Positions 12,131 to 24,900 of a DNA stretch of 64,000 bases are shown one piece after another (the first letter of the stretch is position 1; each line of letters opens with the position of its first letter). The notes under the pieces are model-generated. The model worked only from the letters and a program-made list of their open reading frames with translations, had not been told where the DNA came from and did no database searches. The translations under genes and the position numbers were made by a program. Source of the stretch: Polytrichum commune (lineage: Eukaryota > Streptophyta > Polytrichopsida > Polytrichales > Polytrichaceae); the NCBI GenBank assembly GCA_950295325.1, contig OX485809.1, positions 31,262,144 through 31,326,143 of the forward strand, in the 5' to 3' direction.

Positions 12131-14409
12131 TCGAATGAGATGGAATCAGTGTGAAAATCAATATATGGCGCTGGAGGGTTGCGATGGTAATAAATCCGTT
12201 TTTCAATCACTCTTCACACATACCTTAATAGACTCTCTCACGCTTGTGGGGTTAATCTACAACTTCATTCATGATGAGACTTGTTAGCCTTCGGGATGTA
12301 CATGGGATGATCTTCATGTGGTCACCCATGAAATTGAACATGGTTGGGACTTTCTGCTGCCATTCATTGCCCTGTATTTTGTTTCGATCTTTTTGACGGT
12401 TATTGGAGGAGCCTGACATGTACATTGCAAGACAAAGACAAGTACTTGGGTAAATCTGACACCAAACTTTTACCCTTCACTTCATCTTCACTTGGAATGT
12501 TTTTACATGCTCCATTTTCCACACAACTTGTGTGACTAGGTACTACGTAGGTGTAGAGTAGAGAGGAGTTCTGGCAAGTACACCTGAGATGCTGGAGTTC
12601 GCCACTAAGCTTTCTCCTGAAGTTACTTTGCTGGTTCACTTAAATCAGTGATTGATTAATCTCCACATTAATAGGTTTAATGGGTAATGTAGTAGTGAGG
12701 TCTACACTAATTATGGCATTCAGTGTCACTTACGTTTTCAGTCAAAACACAATATGACAATGTGATACTATAAACAATGTACTTTAAAGTCCCCAATGTC
12801 TAAAGTAATGCAGAGGAGAAATCACTGAGATCATAACATTACTCAAGTGGGGTCCTACGGTGTTGGGAATTTGTTGAGCATCATGTCCCTCTTGTTCTGA
12901 ACTTTCCTTACAAGATGAGCAGTGTTCACTCTGGAAATTGTTCGTTGACATGAAGCCAAATCCAAGGGTTACCCTATCGAAACCGAGCCAATATTTATTT
13001 ACATGTTCTTGCTCTGTAACTTCATTGTTGCATGGTAATTGTTTGCATCTGGCTCCACAAATGGAAGCCGACACCTACTAGACACATCGACTGAAAATAT
13101 TAGACATGATTACCAACTGGGAATAAAGTGGGGTTGTCCCCCTCTCACTATCCACTCTATTGATTTTCCACTTCAAAAATCACTATAGCATTTTGAAATT
13201 AGTGCAATCCACATTAAATCCAATAAGTGGTGTACATGAATACGTACTTGGCAATGCAATTTTCCTCCATTCGTGCTTCCATAACATTACTCAACGCTTC
13301 GTGGGTGTCCTCTTTCTATTCTCACTTTTTCACATTTAAGCCTACGTGTAGAGTCGCATATTAATGATGTTGGACGCTTCCTTGATTTCATATGATTGTG
13401 ACATATTGTACAATTCTTGAATTCAGTGTAAAAGCTAAAAGATTGTGAGCATCCCATCCACTTTGGTCCGGGGGCCGACAACTGTGATGCTAGTGTTCAA
13501 TAATGTTATGTCACAAGAACACCACCGACATCTAACACTCACGCTTGTCTTCAATTCAAACTCTAGTGAGTATTTTCCATTCAACACGGGACCTTTCATT
13601 TCTTTGTTGGAACCAAAAAGAAGAAGACAAAGAGGGTTGTGCTTCAAATGGTTCCAAAACATGACGTACCAATCCACACATTATCCTATCCCACGTAACA
13701 TTATTCAACTGTTATCCACCGTTTCATTTTAATAATACTCATTGGCAATGCTTCAGTCGAATCTCACCCGTTTCTCAAGTTAAATCTACCTATTGACAAG
13801 CATCCATAAGGTATAACTCGAGCACCTTACATGACATATTCCTAGCCCCACCCAACCCCATCACTCAATTAAATAATGTTATGCACAACATCATTATAAC
13901 AATTTATTGGTGGTGAGAATGGGAGACCTTTACAGATGATCTATTACTTCGCATGGTAAATCAATAATGAATAGTCTGGAATATTCCTTCTATCACATAA
14001 GATGTGCTAGGATTCATTACGTAAAGATCGATGCTGATGCAATAAGAAAACCGATCTACAGAGAACAGTTCAAATCAAAACCCCCTCCTTTGTTTCTATT
14101 TGTCCACACAAAAAAATCATGATCTTATGCCACGTTTTCAACATGTGGAACAGTGTCCAGGGAGATCTTGGGCAAAATTGTCCGGTGAGATTCAAGTGTT
14201 TCCATGGAGATTTTCACATCGCCGATCATTCTTGAGGATTATATTAAAAACACATCATAAATTAGTACAAAGAAAACCGAAAGATATAACCAATCGAGAC
14301 CCAAGTCTGTAACTAGCGATTAGATCTCCTCTTCTTACATGTGGAATCTGTTGAATGGATATATCTGCAAGAAGATGGGGAGCGGTTGTCAATACAGACA
14401 TACACAAAG
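12131..14409. other. Gene-free stretch
   Basis: No gene or identifiable element. Short open frames around 12090-12639 and 13287-13732 have no domain and overlap on both strands. Confidence 0.5.
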
Positions 14410-14770
14410 TGCACTAAGTAGTGTATTTAGTGCCACCAATTCTATTTGTCTTGCTCAGTAGTATTTGTCATTCCTTGGAAAAAAAAACACTTTGGGCATC
14501 ATAGATTTACAATGTAGCAAATAATGTCACTTATTAAGTGAGCTTTCATCCATATTTCAATCATCCATGACAACATTTCACTACAGAAAATGTAAGGATG
14601 CATAATATACCAAACTTTGTCTCAATAATTGGCATTTAGATGAACTACAAGTCAGTTGAGATGTCATCATTTGTGAACTTATTCCTGGAAGTGTCATTAG
14701 AAAAGTTATCACAGTGATATAAAATACTATATGACACTATAATACAATATTTAGTGTAGTTGATATCCCA
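14410..14770. repeat. Dispersed repeat, copy 2 of the TTTAGTGT family
   Basis: Same family and orientation as 5085-5450, with diverged sequence. It ends with a near-palindrome of the form 'gacact...aatatttagtgtag'. Confidence 0.55.
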
Positions 14771-15072
14771 TCCTCCAATCAATACCAGTGTTCATGCCCA
14801 GTTGCCATATGCACATACACTGTGGCATCACTTATTTACCCTTGCTCATTTAATACCTGTTGTATAAACCATGAACCCATGAATATGGAACTCTAGAATA
14901 ATTATGTTTTTGACAAAAACCTCTTTGATCCAATACCACATGAATTTTAAATACTGTAAACGAACCTCACATAACAACTCGTTGGGTCTTTTACCAAGAA
15001 CTTTCAAAAAAATGTACATTTTGAAACCCGAACACATACACTAAGTTAGTTAGGTTTTGCAAAGGTGTCAAC

Positions 15073-15078
15073 AAAAAA
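15073..15078 (-). terminator. Pol III T6 terminator of tRNA-Val
   Basis: Six consecutive T on the minus strand start 16 nt past the discriminator base of the tRNA, the normal RNA polymerase III stop signal. Confidence 0.85.
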
Positions 15079-15094
15079 GAGAATTTATCACTAT

Positions 15095-15167
15095 GTTTTC
15101 GCCCGGGTTCGAACCGGAGACCTTCAGTGTGTTAGACTGATGTGATAACCAACTACACCACGAAAAC
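15095..15167 (-). tRNA. tRNA-Val (anticodon AAC)
   Basis: The minus strand folds into a complete cloverleaf. The acceptor stem GTTTTCG pairs with CGAAAAC. The D arm is GTGT/TCAC with loop AGTTGGTTA-like bases. The anticodon stem TCAGT/ACTGA encloses loop CTAACAC, giving anticodon AAC. The T arm is TCCGG-TTCGAAC-CCGGG. The discriminator is A (15094), and no CCA is encoded, as in nuclear tRNAs. Both internal promoter boxes are intact, there is no intron, and a T6 terminator follows. It is very likely functional. Confidence 0.97.
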
Positions 15168-15969
15168 TGGATGTCAGAAGCTTGTCTCTTTTCGTAATAG
15201 TAACATTTTTCCTTCACTTATCTGTAAACTACTTGAGTCGCAATATACTTGGAGAGATTCACTACAGCCTTTCGTTATACCAAGTGACCTCAAAATTCAG
15301 AGATGGAAGTTTATGTAGGTCTCATGGCCGAAGCCTCATTCAGTACTTTTGTAAAACTACTTGGTTGATGCATCATGCAGGCAGTCACAATGACCAGAGC
15401 AACCACCACCAGCAGTTGCAGAATAAATATATGTTGCAACTACATATATAGATTCAATTTCAGTGTGATGCTTAGCAATGTACAGATGGCGGATTACAGC
15501 ACCAAAGAGGTGATATACAAGTAGTATGAGTACCCTTGCATGCCATGGCGCAATCAAATCCCAAAGTTCGACTGTACACCCTTTGGTAAACTTCTTCCCT
15601 GGAGCTTCAAAACACAGTTCCATTGGGCATATTAAATGGGCCCATTTGAATTGCAGTCACACTTCTAATCTTGGAGGATAAGTACTCACTTAATTTGGAG
15701 ATAGAAGGACTAATAGCACCAGGCAGAAACTCTGCGTAGCTCTAAATGATGCAACTCTTAGAAGAGCACCACATCAATATCTGACATGAAGGAGACTGAT
15801 AATCATGAGAAGAGAGCAGAATTTTACCTCAGCCTTACTGGGAAAAGAGAGTAAAGGCTGTAGTGAGTCTCCTGTCTGGGAGTAAACGTAATCACTCAAA
15901 TGCATGTTTCTGTACAGTTTCTATCCAAAAGGTCAAAATCAGGTTTCCAGGATACAGATCCAGAAAGCA
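15168..15969. other. 3' flank of the fucosyltransferase gene
   Basis: This lies between the tRNA and the fucosyltransferase stop codon. It probably includes the 3' untranslated region of that minus-strand gene. No other gene is seen. Confidence 0.5.
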
Positions 15970-18900
15970 TCATACAAATATAACTTCAAGTTTGAGACAC
16001 CGCTCCTTCTGCACCAACTCTTTCAATCCTTTGTCACCACCAAAGCTCCAGGTATAAAGGGCCTCCCTTTGAGTCAGACTGGCAGGGTAAATTTTGTATA
16101 TCCGTAAATTTGAATCTCCCCTTATTACCTCTGGGCGCTCTGTCTTCCAGATTGGAACATGCTTCAGCGCTGTGAACTTGTCAAGCACAGCCTGTATCAG
16201 ATTGGAAATGGTGAGGTCGATATCTCTGCCAAGGAAACAATAGAAAGAGCATTAGGACCTTGAAAAGGTTAAAAACGAGCAAAGAGATATGTGACAAATA
16301 TTGGTGGAAGAATAATACCACAAACTCTGATCACAGGATCACAAACAGAAGAAACGTCTCAGCTGCATGGTGGGGTTATTGACCAAGTCGCAATAGCAGA
16401 CCCCTGTTGTTAACAAATTACAGAGGATCAACTGCGGATGGATGATGAAAATTACACTAATATAAAAGATGGGGGTTTAATTCCAACAGCACCATTATCC
16501 TGGTTTGACTATAACTGCAAAAGGAAAGTCTTAGAGAAAGTCTAAGAAAGAAATGCCAGACAGGAAGGGTGTTATGTCAATAACAAGCTTCAGTTTTTCT
16601 AAAGAAATTTGATTTGGTGGCTGTATATGAAGATTAACTGATCAGCTACAGGGAGTGTTAAATGATGTATCCTTGAATGCTATGAACCAGAACGTGATCA
16701 TACAAACTGTTGAATACAAATTGGACCCAACACACTCCACAAATTCTGCAAGTTCCAAAACAACTCGCTTTGACTCAAAAGTTCATTCAGATATCCTTTC
16801 AATTAAGATCATAACAGGAAGAAACTATGGTTGTACCCTTGCAACAGGGTACACAATGATAATTTTAGATGTGGAATCTGGTCATTTATGCATGTCAGAG
16901 TACATTTTTCTAGCAACTTTCCTATTACTAACAATTGGTGTTTACAATTTGGAACAACGAAGAGCTATGAAAACAGCTATACATAGGTTGAATATGCAAT
17001 CTTCCATGCCTGGCGACAGTTTCTATATACCAATCAAGTTCAAGCGTCAAAAGTTGCCACTTCTCCCCAGTGATGACATCAATTCTGGATTTGGTGCAAT
17101 ACAACGTTTTGGTTCCCAAATAGTAGCAAGCATTGGTACGATCCTCCACATCAAGTTCCCACCACAGCTCAAAGACTAAGGATGAGATTTACATCATACA
17201 CTTTCTTCCACCATTGTTGCTCCTGAAAGTGGGAACAAGATTTTCCCTCTAACTAAGGTAAAGCAGAGCATAGTTGGAAAGATATATCTTACTTGATAAA
17301 GATTGACTCCATCTCAAACCGGCCCCGCTCCCGCACATATAAGTGGTGTAGGGTGTAGCCTGATTCACTGGTGCACTTGCAAGGTCTATTGGCAGCAGCT
17401 ATCTCCTCGTGCAAGCGCAATTTGGTGGCTAAATGAATGCACAGCCTGCACGAGGAATGCACAGCAGCCATATCCACCAAAGCTAGAAAAGAATCTGAAG
17501 GGCCATCAAACTTCCATCTGCACAATTCATCCCACAAAGGACCTCCAATCAGTTCATAACTTTGACACTGGTGAAGCCTCCGAGAGAAGGTGAACTAGAG
17601 AACCTGTGATATGAAATCAGTTGATCTCAAGAAGCTAACAACGATAAACACGGGTAGATTGGTATCTGGTTAAAAAAAGTGGGTTAGGTGTACTATAGAG
17701 GGGTAGAGTGTTACCAATAGTCTTAAACACATATTGGTAACTGTTGCTTACATCTCTCACACACATGCACACAGAAACTTGCAGCACTAACTGGGGTAAA
17801 TTCAGCAATCTTCCAATATTCTGAATATCTCCGCATCACCAGTTCACTTTGTTGCGTGTGCTTATATATGCTAATTTCAACTGACCCAAACAAGGACCTA
17901 TTGCCCACCACTCACAAGATGGACATGAGTCACAGCCAGTTGGTTACTGTTTCCTCACCAAAAGCCTACAGTGTGTGATCAAACTGCACATGATAAAAAC
18001 CGAGACCAGGATAAACGCCTGCACAAGTCTGTACAAATGGCTCCAACTGCGATTCCAATGATGATCGATAGATGAAGACCTACCGAATAGTCTCGTTATA
18101 TGCAGTTTCATTGCTAGCAAGATATTTTATCCGCGCTGCTGCAGCCTTCACTTCACTTGTGTCCTTGATAAAAATCAAGGTATTTGGACCAGGTGCAAAT
18201 TCGTCAATATTTGGAGGTCCAACTACAATTGGAATTGTACCTGCAAGTCCCAGGGTTGCCTTCAGTGCTAGGTAACTCGTACGACAGCCAGTCAAAGACT
18301 AAAAAAAACCAAAAACAAAAACTGAGAGGATTCCAAACACTAACACAGATGACCTTATGGTCAATGAACTAGCAACGATTCCCAAGCATGTCGGACCATC
18401 AAATATCTGATCTCTGTCACTGCCTTCCAGTCAAAAATGAGCAGTTCAGGGTATCACACTACCAAGTTCTTTTTCAAATGATCACCAAAGCAGAAATATA
18501 CTACACTTTGACTAGAGGAAAGAGAGTGAAGCAGACCCCAAACTTCACAATTGAAAGGCAAACAGTTCGCAACTGAAATGCAACCAATAGCTATTTACTA
18601 AACAATACACACCTGCCACAAGAGCCTGAAAAAATTTCTCAGTGACGTAATCTTCAACATTAGAGTTCTCAAATGAAAGGCTGAACTTGTAATCTCGAAG
18701 TGCCTCCACCTTGTTGACCCCTACAAAATATCCAACTGCTTCATCAAGAATGCTGATTTGATGATTCATCCGTTGATTGCACCTATTGTAGCTACGCTAA
18801 GCATCCAAGAAACACCATAACCAACCTCATGTATCCACAAATTCTAGGCCAAACTTGGTGCATAGGATGAGGACTTATCAGCTGCCAAAGTTCCTGTAAT

Positions 18901-21900
18901 TAATTAGATCCAAAGGCTTGCATCAGTTGAATAAATAACAATCCTACTTAAACTGATGCCCTTGCTCCCCTTCAAGCCTATCATGTTTTTCTAAAAATGA
19001 GAAGCCCTGCTCAGAATTACCTTCTCTATTAGCAAATATGAAATCTAAGGAACCTGCTGACAGTAAATGAATCACGGAATGCAGGGGATACCTCGGCTAC
19101 CAGGAACATTTTGATCGCATAACCCATATGAATCCACTGGGACTCCCTCACTCTGTAACATGCTCATGATCTGGAGACGATCATTTCGAGCCCCACAATT
19201 GGAAATAAATGCAGCTGCAAGTGCTTTTTTTGTCTTTTTCTTAGGGGGATCCATGAGTGGATACTCTGCCCAAGAGAAATACCCCACCGGAACATCTGAC
19301 TTTAGACTTGTTGTCATCGCCACTGTGATTCCATTCCTGCATGCAACTGTGTAGGTTAGAGAAAATTTAATCTGCCTAACTGGATCTCTGCCGATAATTT
19401 TTTTTAAGTACACATTGTATGCGAGTATGGATGTAAATTTAGTATAGACAGTAAAAAAATCATTCACATAAATAAGTCTACTATATTAACTGTAAAATAT
19501 CATTGTTTGAGTAATATTGCATGTGATAACATTCAAGATAGTTATTACTATATTAGGAAGTTAGTACAGTCCACAACAATGTGGATACCACAAAACAAAA
19601 AAAATTGCTCCATACTCGGAACGTCTCACCATCAATAGAATGGATAAAAGTTTAGCGTGGTCCATAAAAATACTTCAAGACTTTTGGATGTACTCAGAAT
19701 CATTGCGTTCATGCTAGACCAAATATTCGGTGTAGTGAAGCTGTGTGATTACGATTTAGATTGTCAATGTATATTGGAAGTTTTTAATTGTGGCAACTAG
19801 ATGGCCCTTCAAGAAGCCTGAAGTGAAGGCCACCCTTATATAAATTGTATATTAATATTGGTACAATGTTCCAGTGAGCCCAGTCCACCAAAAAAGAGTA
19901 TTTGTTTAGTTGTTTGAATGTTTGAGCTTCCAAGCTTAGATTCTCATGATGTTTGAATATTGCTCAATACCTATTCAAATGAAGTAAACGAAAAGGTTGT
20001 GTTACGGCTCTCAAACATAAAATTCCGCCTGGCCATTTGAACACAATGAACCCCAAATTTCCTCCGCATTGTCATGGCCTAAACATCTGACAAGTGGCAC
20101 ATTACATGACTTAGGTAGTTTTTTGAAGGTTTAAACTACCTCCACTAACAAACACCACACAATGATTTCAATAAGCAGAAGCCATCATACAGACAGTATC
20201 TAACCTAGAGAACTGCAAAGAACCTCAGCAATCCACCTTTAACTCTATACACCATAACCTTCATCAAGCATGCAAAGACAAGTGGCTGGAACCCTCAAGA
20301 ATTATGTAGCTCATCATAAATGAAGCAGCTCAATAAGTGAAAAATAAGGACAAAAAAACAAGAAAAGGAAGGAAGAATAAAGACAAAGAAAGAAACAATA
20401 AACACAGAAAGAGGGAAACAGATTGTAAGTGATGAATCTAAGAAATGAGATGGAAAGTCAAAATAATAAATCTGATGCTTGTAGACAATTTAGCTTCCCA
20501 TGTGAAGGCAGGAAGGAGCTTGACCAAGACATTTATATGTTTTGGGCTACTCACTTGAAGCCTCCTATGGCACACCACTTTGTATGAGCCCAAGGCCCTA
20601 CTGAAGACCAATCAAAGCACTCCATGACATCAAAGGACAGACTCAACTCATGACAGATTGCACAAATATAGGAATTGTATATTGCATAATAATATAACAT
20701 TTTGTACGTGAATCCTTACTTGTGTGCGTGGTCAATGTCATTATCAGGAAAATAGGCTGAAGACTCCATTGAACGCAAGACTTGAGCAGCTGATGTGAAG
20801 TCGCGGAGACCAAATTGTGCATCCGGTACACCCTCACCATTTCCTTTGAATACACAGGGAACGGCACATTTATCCCACACCTATTGTGCCACACGCTCCA
20901 AATCAGAAAGGTAGGCTTACAATCAAAATCAAAAGGCTTCACACACATTAATGGACATCTACCATTGGCACAAAACAGTTGTAAAAACCATGTACACTGG
21001 TCAGGAATCGGAAAATTGGATAAAAAACAAGACATGACTACATGTGTCCTCATGGTGTGCACACATTATATTTGAAACAGTAATTGGTAAAAACGAAAAG
21101 TCAAGCCTGTCCATCTCTCCCACTCTCCTCCAACTTAAAGCAGAATTTGAGACAGAGCTCATAATCAACTGAAGTTAGCGACCTCCATTAAGGTAAGCGG
21201 GCCTAATTTGGTCACTAATCGTAAATGAACACCTATATTTGAATGGTGTGTGATTAAGTGTGAATCTAAGAACGGACACCAAAAGGGCATTATGTGATTA
21301 AAAGAGATTGGACTCCATGTTCAAAATTTGTTAACCATTCTAGGCTCAGTAATTAACATCATTGGGGGAACCGATATGACTATTTAACGGACACGAGAAT
21401 CTTCACTTTGATAATGAATAAGTATACATGTGAGCTTAACAAATTATGAGGAAAATTGGCTTCGGGCACGGTTTGGATGTGCTAATCATCTCGCACTACC
21501 TGCATGTTTCATATTCTACAAGAAGTGAGTGCAGAGCTAAAAGTGTCTGTTTAATGCCCAATTACCTAACCTCATAGGTCGAAACACAAATGCTCTTCTA
21601 ACCAGCAGAGTGCACTTGATGAGCTACATAATCTTAAAGCTGGAACCGTAGCAGCAGAAGCAGCAGCAGAAGAACATGACTTTATCAGCTTGCCAGAGGC
21701 TTTGCAATATATACTTCAAATAAAATAACTTACATGAAGCTTACATAAACCATCTCCCATTGACCCCTGACCACTTTTGGAGCCCTATTTGGGCCTCTCA
21801 TTACATACCATATTTTGAAATTGTACAACATGAATATAGATTGTAATGTGACTTTTTGGTAGATACCGATAGCTTGTTGTCTTGCAAGCTTATTATTATT

Positions 21901-22792
21901 CTTGACACCTAGACACAAACTGACTTGGAAAGAGTTTGATGAAAGAGAGAATACACAACTAGTAAGGGTGGCTTAAACCCAAGGACTTAACCCGGAATAG
22001 TGCTTGGATGGGTGATATTCCTAGCACTTGATTTCTGATGCACCCTGCCACTATGTCCACCCCATCATAGTGGGGGTATCCGAGTGAACGGGGTATTCTC
22101 AACCAACCATGCAAGAACCTAAGGGATTACATATAGACTTAGATCAACTCCAAGATGAAGAATTAATACCATAATTTAGGCCGGGGGCAACATAGTAGTC
22201 ATCTTAATATTTTTTCTTTCTTTCTTTCTTGCATAGCTAGTATGAACATGCTAAAAGCATTTAGGGGCCAAAGAATCGAGAATACCTCCGTTTCAGCCAT
22301 AGTGACAAGCACGGGCTGCTTGGTGAAGTTACGAGAATATGCAACTTTGTCAGCCTGCTCCAGCCACTCCTGGGAACAAACACCATTTTCATTTTCTTCC
22401 CCTTCGCCCGCGGTCACTATGACCTCTTCTTCTTCCTTCCCCTCATCGGATGCAACCACATTCTTGGTTTCCTGGATCGGCAACTCAAGAGCCCCACTCT
22501 CTTGAAGTGGGAGGCTCTCTGTTCTAGGGTTCAGGAGTTTCGTAGCCGCGGAGGAGTATACCGACGTGGCAGGGGTGTTCAAAATGTCCAAACGAACAAT
22601 GAATGCGCACTCGATGAGTACCACAGCTAACACGGCCCAGAGTACCGATCTCCCCCACCGCGATCGCCCCGCACTCGTTGCAAATGATCGCTGAGGAGGC
22701 AGGGGTTTCTCCCCCCCGCCTTCTACATCTGCCTCCACAGCAACAATAGAGCTCGCACTCTCGTCCCTCCTGCTCCGCCCCTCCCCCTTCAT
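15970..22792 (-). CDS. FUT11: Golgi core alpha-1,3-fucosyltransferase (GT10)
   Basis: Seven exons, minus strand: 22792-22286, 20880-20720, 19336-19092, 18720-18613, 18240-18084, 17517-17293, 16225-15970. All introns are GT-AG, phases agree, and the product is 552 residues. Enzymes of this family move fucose from GDP-fucose to the Asn-linked GlcNAc of N-glycans in the Golgi. The sequence predicts a type II protein: a cytosolic tail, a membrane anchor at about residues 49-67, an acidic stem (about 120-145), then the GT10 domain. GT10 marks are [10 protein letters not shown] followed by VDSYGLC (exon 3) and the donor-site signature [10 protein letters not shown]...EDYVTEKFF...[11 protein letters not shown] (exons 4-5). 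The C-terminal HSSCRLC and PCKC cysteine motifs and the [10 protein letters not shown] block (exon 6) are typical of plant core fucosyltransferases, as is the ending LKLEVIFV. Length is near the plant norm of about 500 residues, with a longer N-terminus. Start is the first ATG of the frame before the anchor. Whether it is the FUT11 or FUT12 counterpart cannot be told. Confidence 0.95.
21225..21520. repeat. Dispersed repeat in fucosyltransferase intron 1
   Basis: This block resembles 63790-64000 and, more distantly, 32430-32540 and 1165-1330. Shared words include 'gattggact', 'aaccattctaggctca' and 'gataatgaat'. It lies inside the intron between exons 1 and 2 and encodes nothing. Confidence 0.5.
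21998..22046 (+). pseudogene. 5S rRNA-like 3' half
   Basis: The segment TAGTGCTTGGATGGGTGAT... to TGATGCACCC follows the 3' part of plant 5S rRNA (GTACTAGGATGGGTGACC, CCTGGGAAGTCC, GTGTTGCACCC) with substitutions and small indels. The 5' half is not clearly present. It lies in fucosyltransferase intron 1 on the opposite strand to that gene, and is probably part of a 5S-derived retroelement (Cassandra TRIM or SINE3 type) or a stray pseudogene. Confidence 0.5.
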
Positions 22793-23204
22793 AATAACTA
22801 ACAAAAAAACAAAAGGAACCGAACCGAACCGAACTGAAGCTCACTCCTCCTGCGCTCGCTACCTTACCGTGGGGGGAACTCGATCCTCAATTGAGCTGCC
22901 ATTAAGCTATAGAGCATGAAAACTGGAAAATTTTGGTTTGGTTGAAGACTGGTAGATTGTGATGATGTGGTGCTTGTGCAACACCTGCATGGGGTGAAGT
23001 TCGGTGCAGGTGATGCTTGGAAATGCGGGAGTGACGAAGGAGCTCTGCCATCGCTGCTGCGGAGAGCTTTGCGACGCAATGTTTTTTTTTCTTCGCTTGA
23101 CTGACTGACTTGAGTGACGAGAGGAGTCTGACTAGAAAGTCCTCCACTAAGCTTAACCTTAGGGACTAGTTGGTTTAGTTTAGTCCACACTAACAAGTAA
23201 TCAC
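22793..23204 (-). promoter_or_regulatory. 5' leader and promoter region of fucosyltransferase
   Basis: This lies directly upstream of the fucosyltransferase start codon. Pyrimidine-rich tracts and GC-richer sequence fit a 5' untranslated region. The open frames here (22864-23196, minus) look like leader sequence with no domain. No clear TATA box is identified. Confidence 0.4.
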
Positions 23205-23600
23205 CAAATAAGTAAGGTAGGTACGTCTAAAATGGTTACTTTTGCCAACTACCATAGGCCCCACTTCTCCAAGGATATGAAACATATGATCAACTTAGAG
23301 TGAGATGGTTACTGTACCAAATCCAAGTAGCCGCTTTTCTCATCACTTTTGGAGTTCATATGAATATCTTATTCATTGTCAAAGTGAAGATTCTAGTGTT
23401 CATTAAATGGTTATATAGGTTCTCCTAACTATGTTGACTATTGAGTGTGGAATGCTTTTCATATTTTTGAGCATGTAGTCCAATCTGTTTTAAACATGTA
23501 TAATTTTGCCATCCATTCTTGGAACCACACCTCATCGCACATCCACTAGAACAATAATGTAGGTGTCCGGTTAAGATTGATAATTGAATTAGGCACGTCT
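23205..23600. repeat. Copy of a degenerate multi-copy repeat
   Basis: This matches 31884-32290 in the same orientation through blocks such as 'aaaatggtta', 'gaatatctt(a/g)ttcatt', 'tgaagatt', 'gttgactattgag' and 'gtctaccttaa'. Further relatives lie at 62669-63310 and 58405-58613. No coding content. Confidence 0.65.
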
Positions 23601-23754
23601 ACCTTAGTGCAGTAATGCTTGGTGTGCACTCCATTTCCAAGTATGGTGATAGTGTGTTTCTTTGATGAAACTATTACCATGATTGCCAAGTTTGAAGATG
23701 TGATGATCAAACAAAAGGTTGGAGGTAATCAATGAGTAGTAGAAGTCTATGGCC

Positions 23755-24900
23755 TCGGGGGTGGACTCTTCATACCATATACAAACTAACATGAGTGTAA
23801 GAAGGGGTATTATTTGAGGCATTAGCGTACATAGTGTACATAAGGGAGAGGTATTAATTTTCTCTAGCATGTACGTTTAACCCCTAAGTGCCCTTGACCA
23901 AAAATTTCGGCTCGTTTGTGTGTGGGTGGGTAAATTCCTTTGACCGCGTAAATTTTTTTGGCGGGCAGTATGGAAGGGCAACTTTTGGATTGAGGCATTT
24001 TTGACCAAAAAGAGTAAATATTCGATTTTAGAGAGGGTCACAAAGGCATATATGTCCGTGATGTAGGGAATAGGTGGAGAAAGTGCTTTACTATTTCCTC
24101 AATGTTTCAACTAATTGGACTATTGTACTTGTTTTTGACATCCAAAGAGTTCTCATTATTCATTTCTTTTGAAAAGTGTCATAGTGGAAAGAGCAAAACA
24201 ATTCCGTATTTTTGACCATCAAATATTAGTATTCACAATTACCAATGTGAAGTAATTTGCAATATCAAATCGTCAAGTGTTAAAATAAAGAAAATGCATT
24301 TCAAGAATTGCAAGGAGGATTGCGAAATGATTGGGATAGCTCTATATGCATACATAGGGTCTTTGGAATCACATTTTCGTATTCTTTCACATGTTGGAGT
24401 TGTTCGTGTCACCTCAAACTCCTAAAAACACTTATGAGCAAATCATACCAACATTGTGGGGAGGGGCGGCATACAAAAAGAAGAATGTATACATTTCTCT
24501 TGTTTGAATCTCCCAACTCTTATGCAATCTCGGTCTCAAAATTGGTATGCATACTAATAAACAAGTTCTTTAAACATCTATACGGTTAGATTTTGGATAA
24601 AAGACAAATTCCTCCATTGGGGATTGTATTAAAGCCATGCACATATTTCTTAGGAAAAGTGCATTCCGAAAGGCTTGGGCACTTAGGGGTTAAGAAGGAT
24701 ATTAAGAGTTTGGAAGTAAAGGTAGATCTACAAAAGGGGGACCTAGAGGAAATTTTGACAATACATGTGTTAGTTTCATCCAATCCACAATGTCATCCAT
24801 TGTTGTCATATGGAAATAATCCTCAATGACTCCCTTGTCAATTCTTGTTCAAGGTTAACATTTGGGTTTTAGGACAAGCTAGAGGTTACTGGAGTGCTCG
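23755..24900. repeat. Dispersed repeat split by a TTAA-flanked insertion
   Basis: The two parts, 23755-23880 and 24690-24900, together match the unbroken minus-strand copy at 7740-8110. Everything between is inserted. The right part keeps the words AAGTAAAGGTAGAT and TGTTAGTTT(C/T)ATCC. Confidence 0.8.
23881..24689. mobile_element. 809-bp TTAA-flanked TIR element (piggyBac-like or mariner-like)
   Basis: The ends are perfect inverted repeats CCCCTAAGTGCCC and GGGCACTTAGGGG, each flanked by TTAA (23877-23880, 24690-24693). TTAA duplication with termini starting CCC is the hallmark of piggyBac. Because TTAA is palindromic, a TA duplication with termini ACCCCTAAGTGCCC (Tc1/mariner style) fits equally well. 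The insertion is real because the host repeat is uninterrupted at 7740-8110. The interior shows no transposase motif I recognise; an open frame at 24308-24589 has no domain. It is presumably non-autonomous. Confidence 0.75.

Noticed and set aside
24308-24829. Possible transposase inside or beside the TTAA element
   Set aside because: Frames at 24308-24589 and 24593-24829 show no DDE-type motif, and the second crosses the element boundary into the host repeat.
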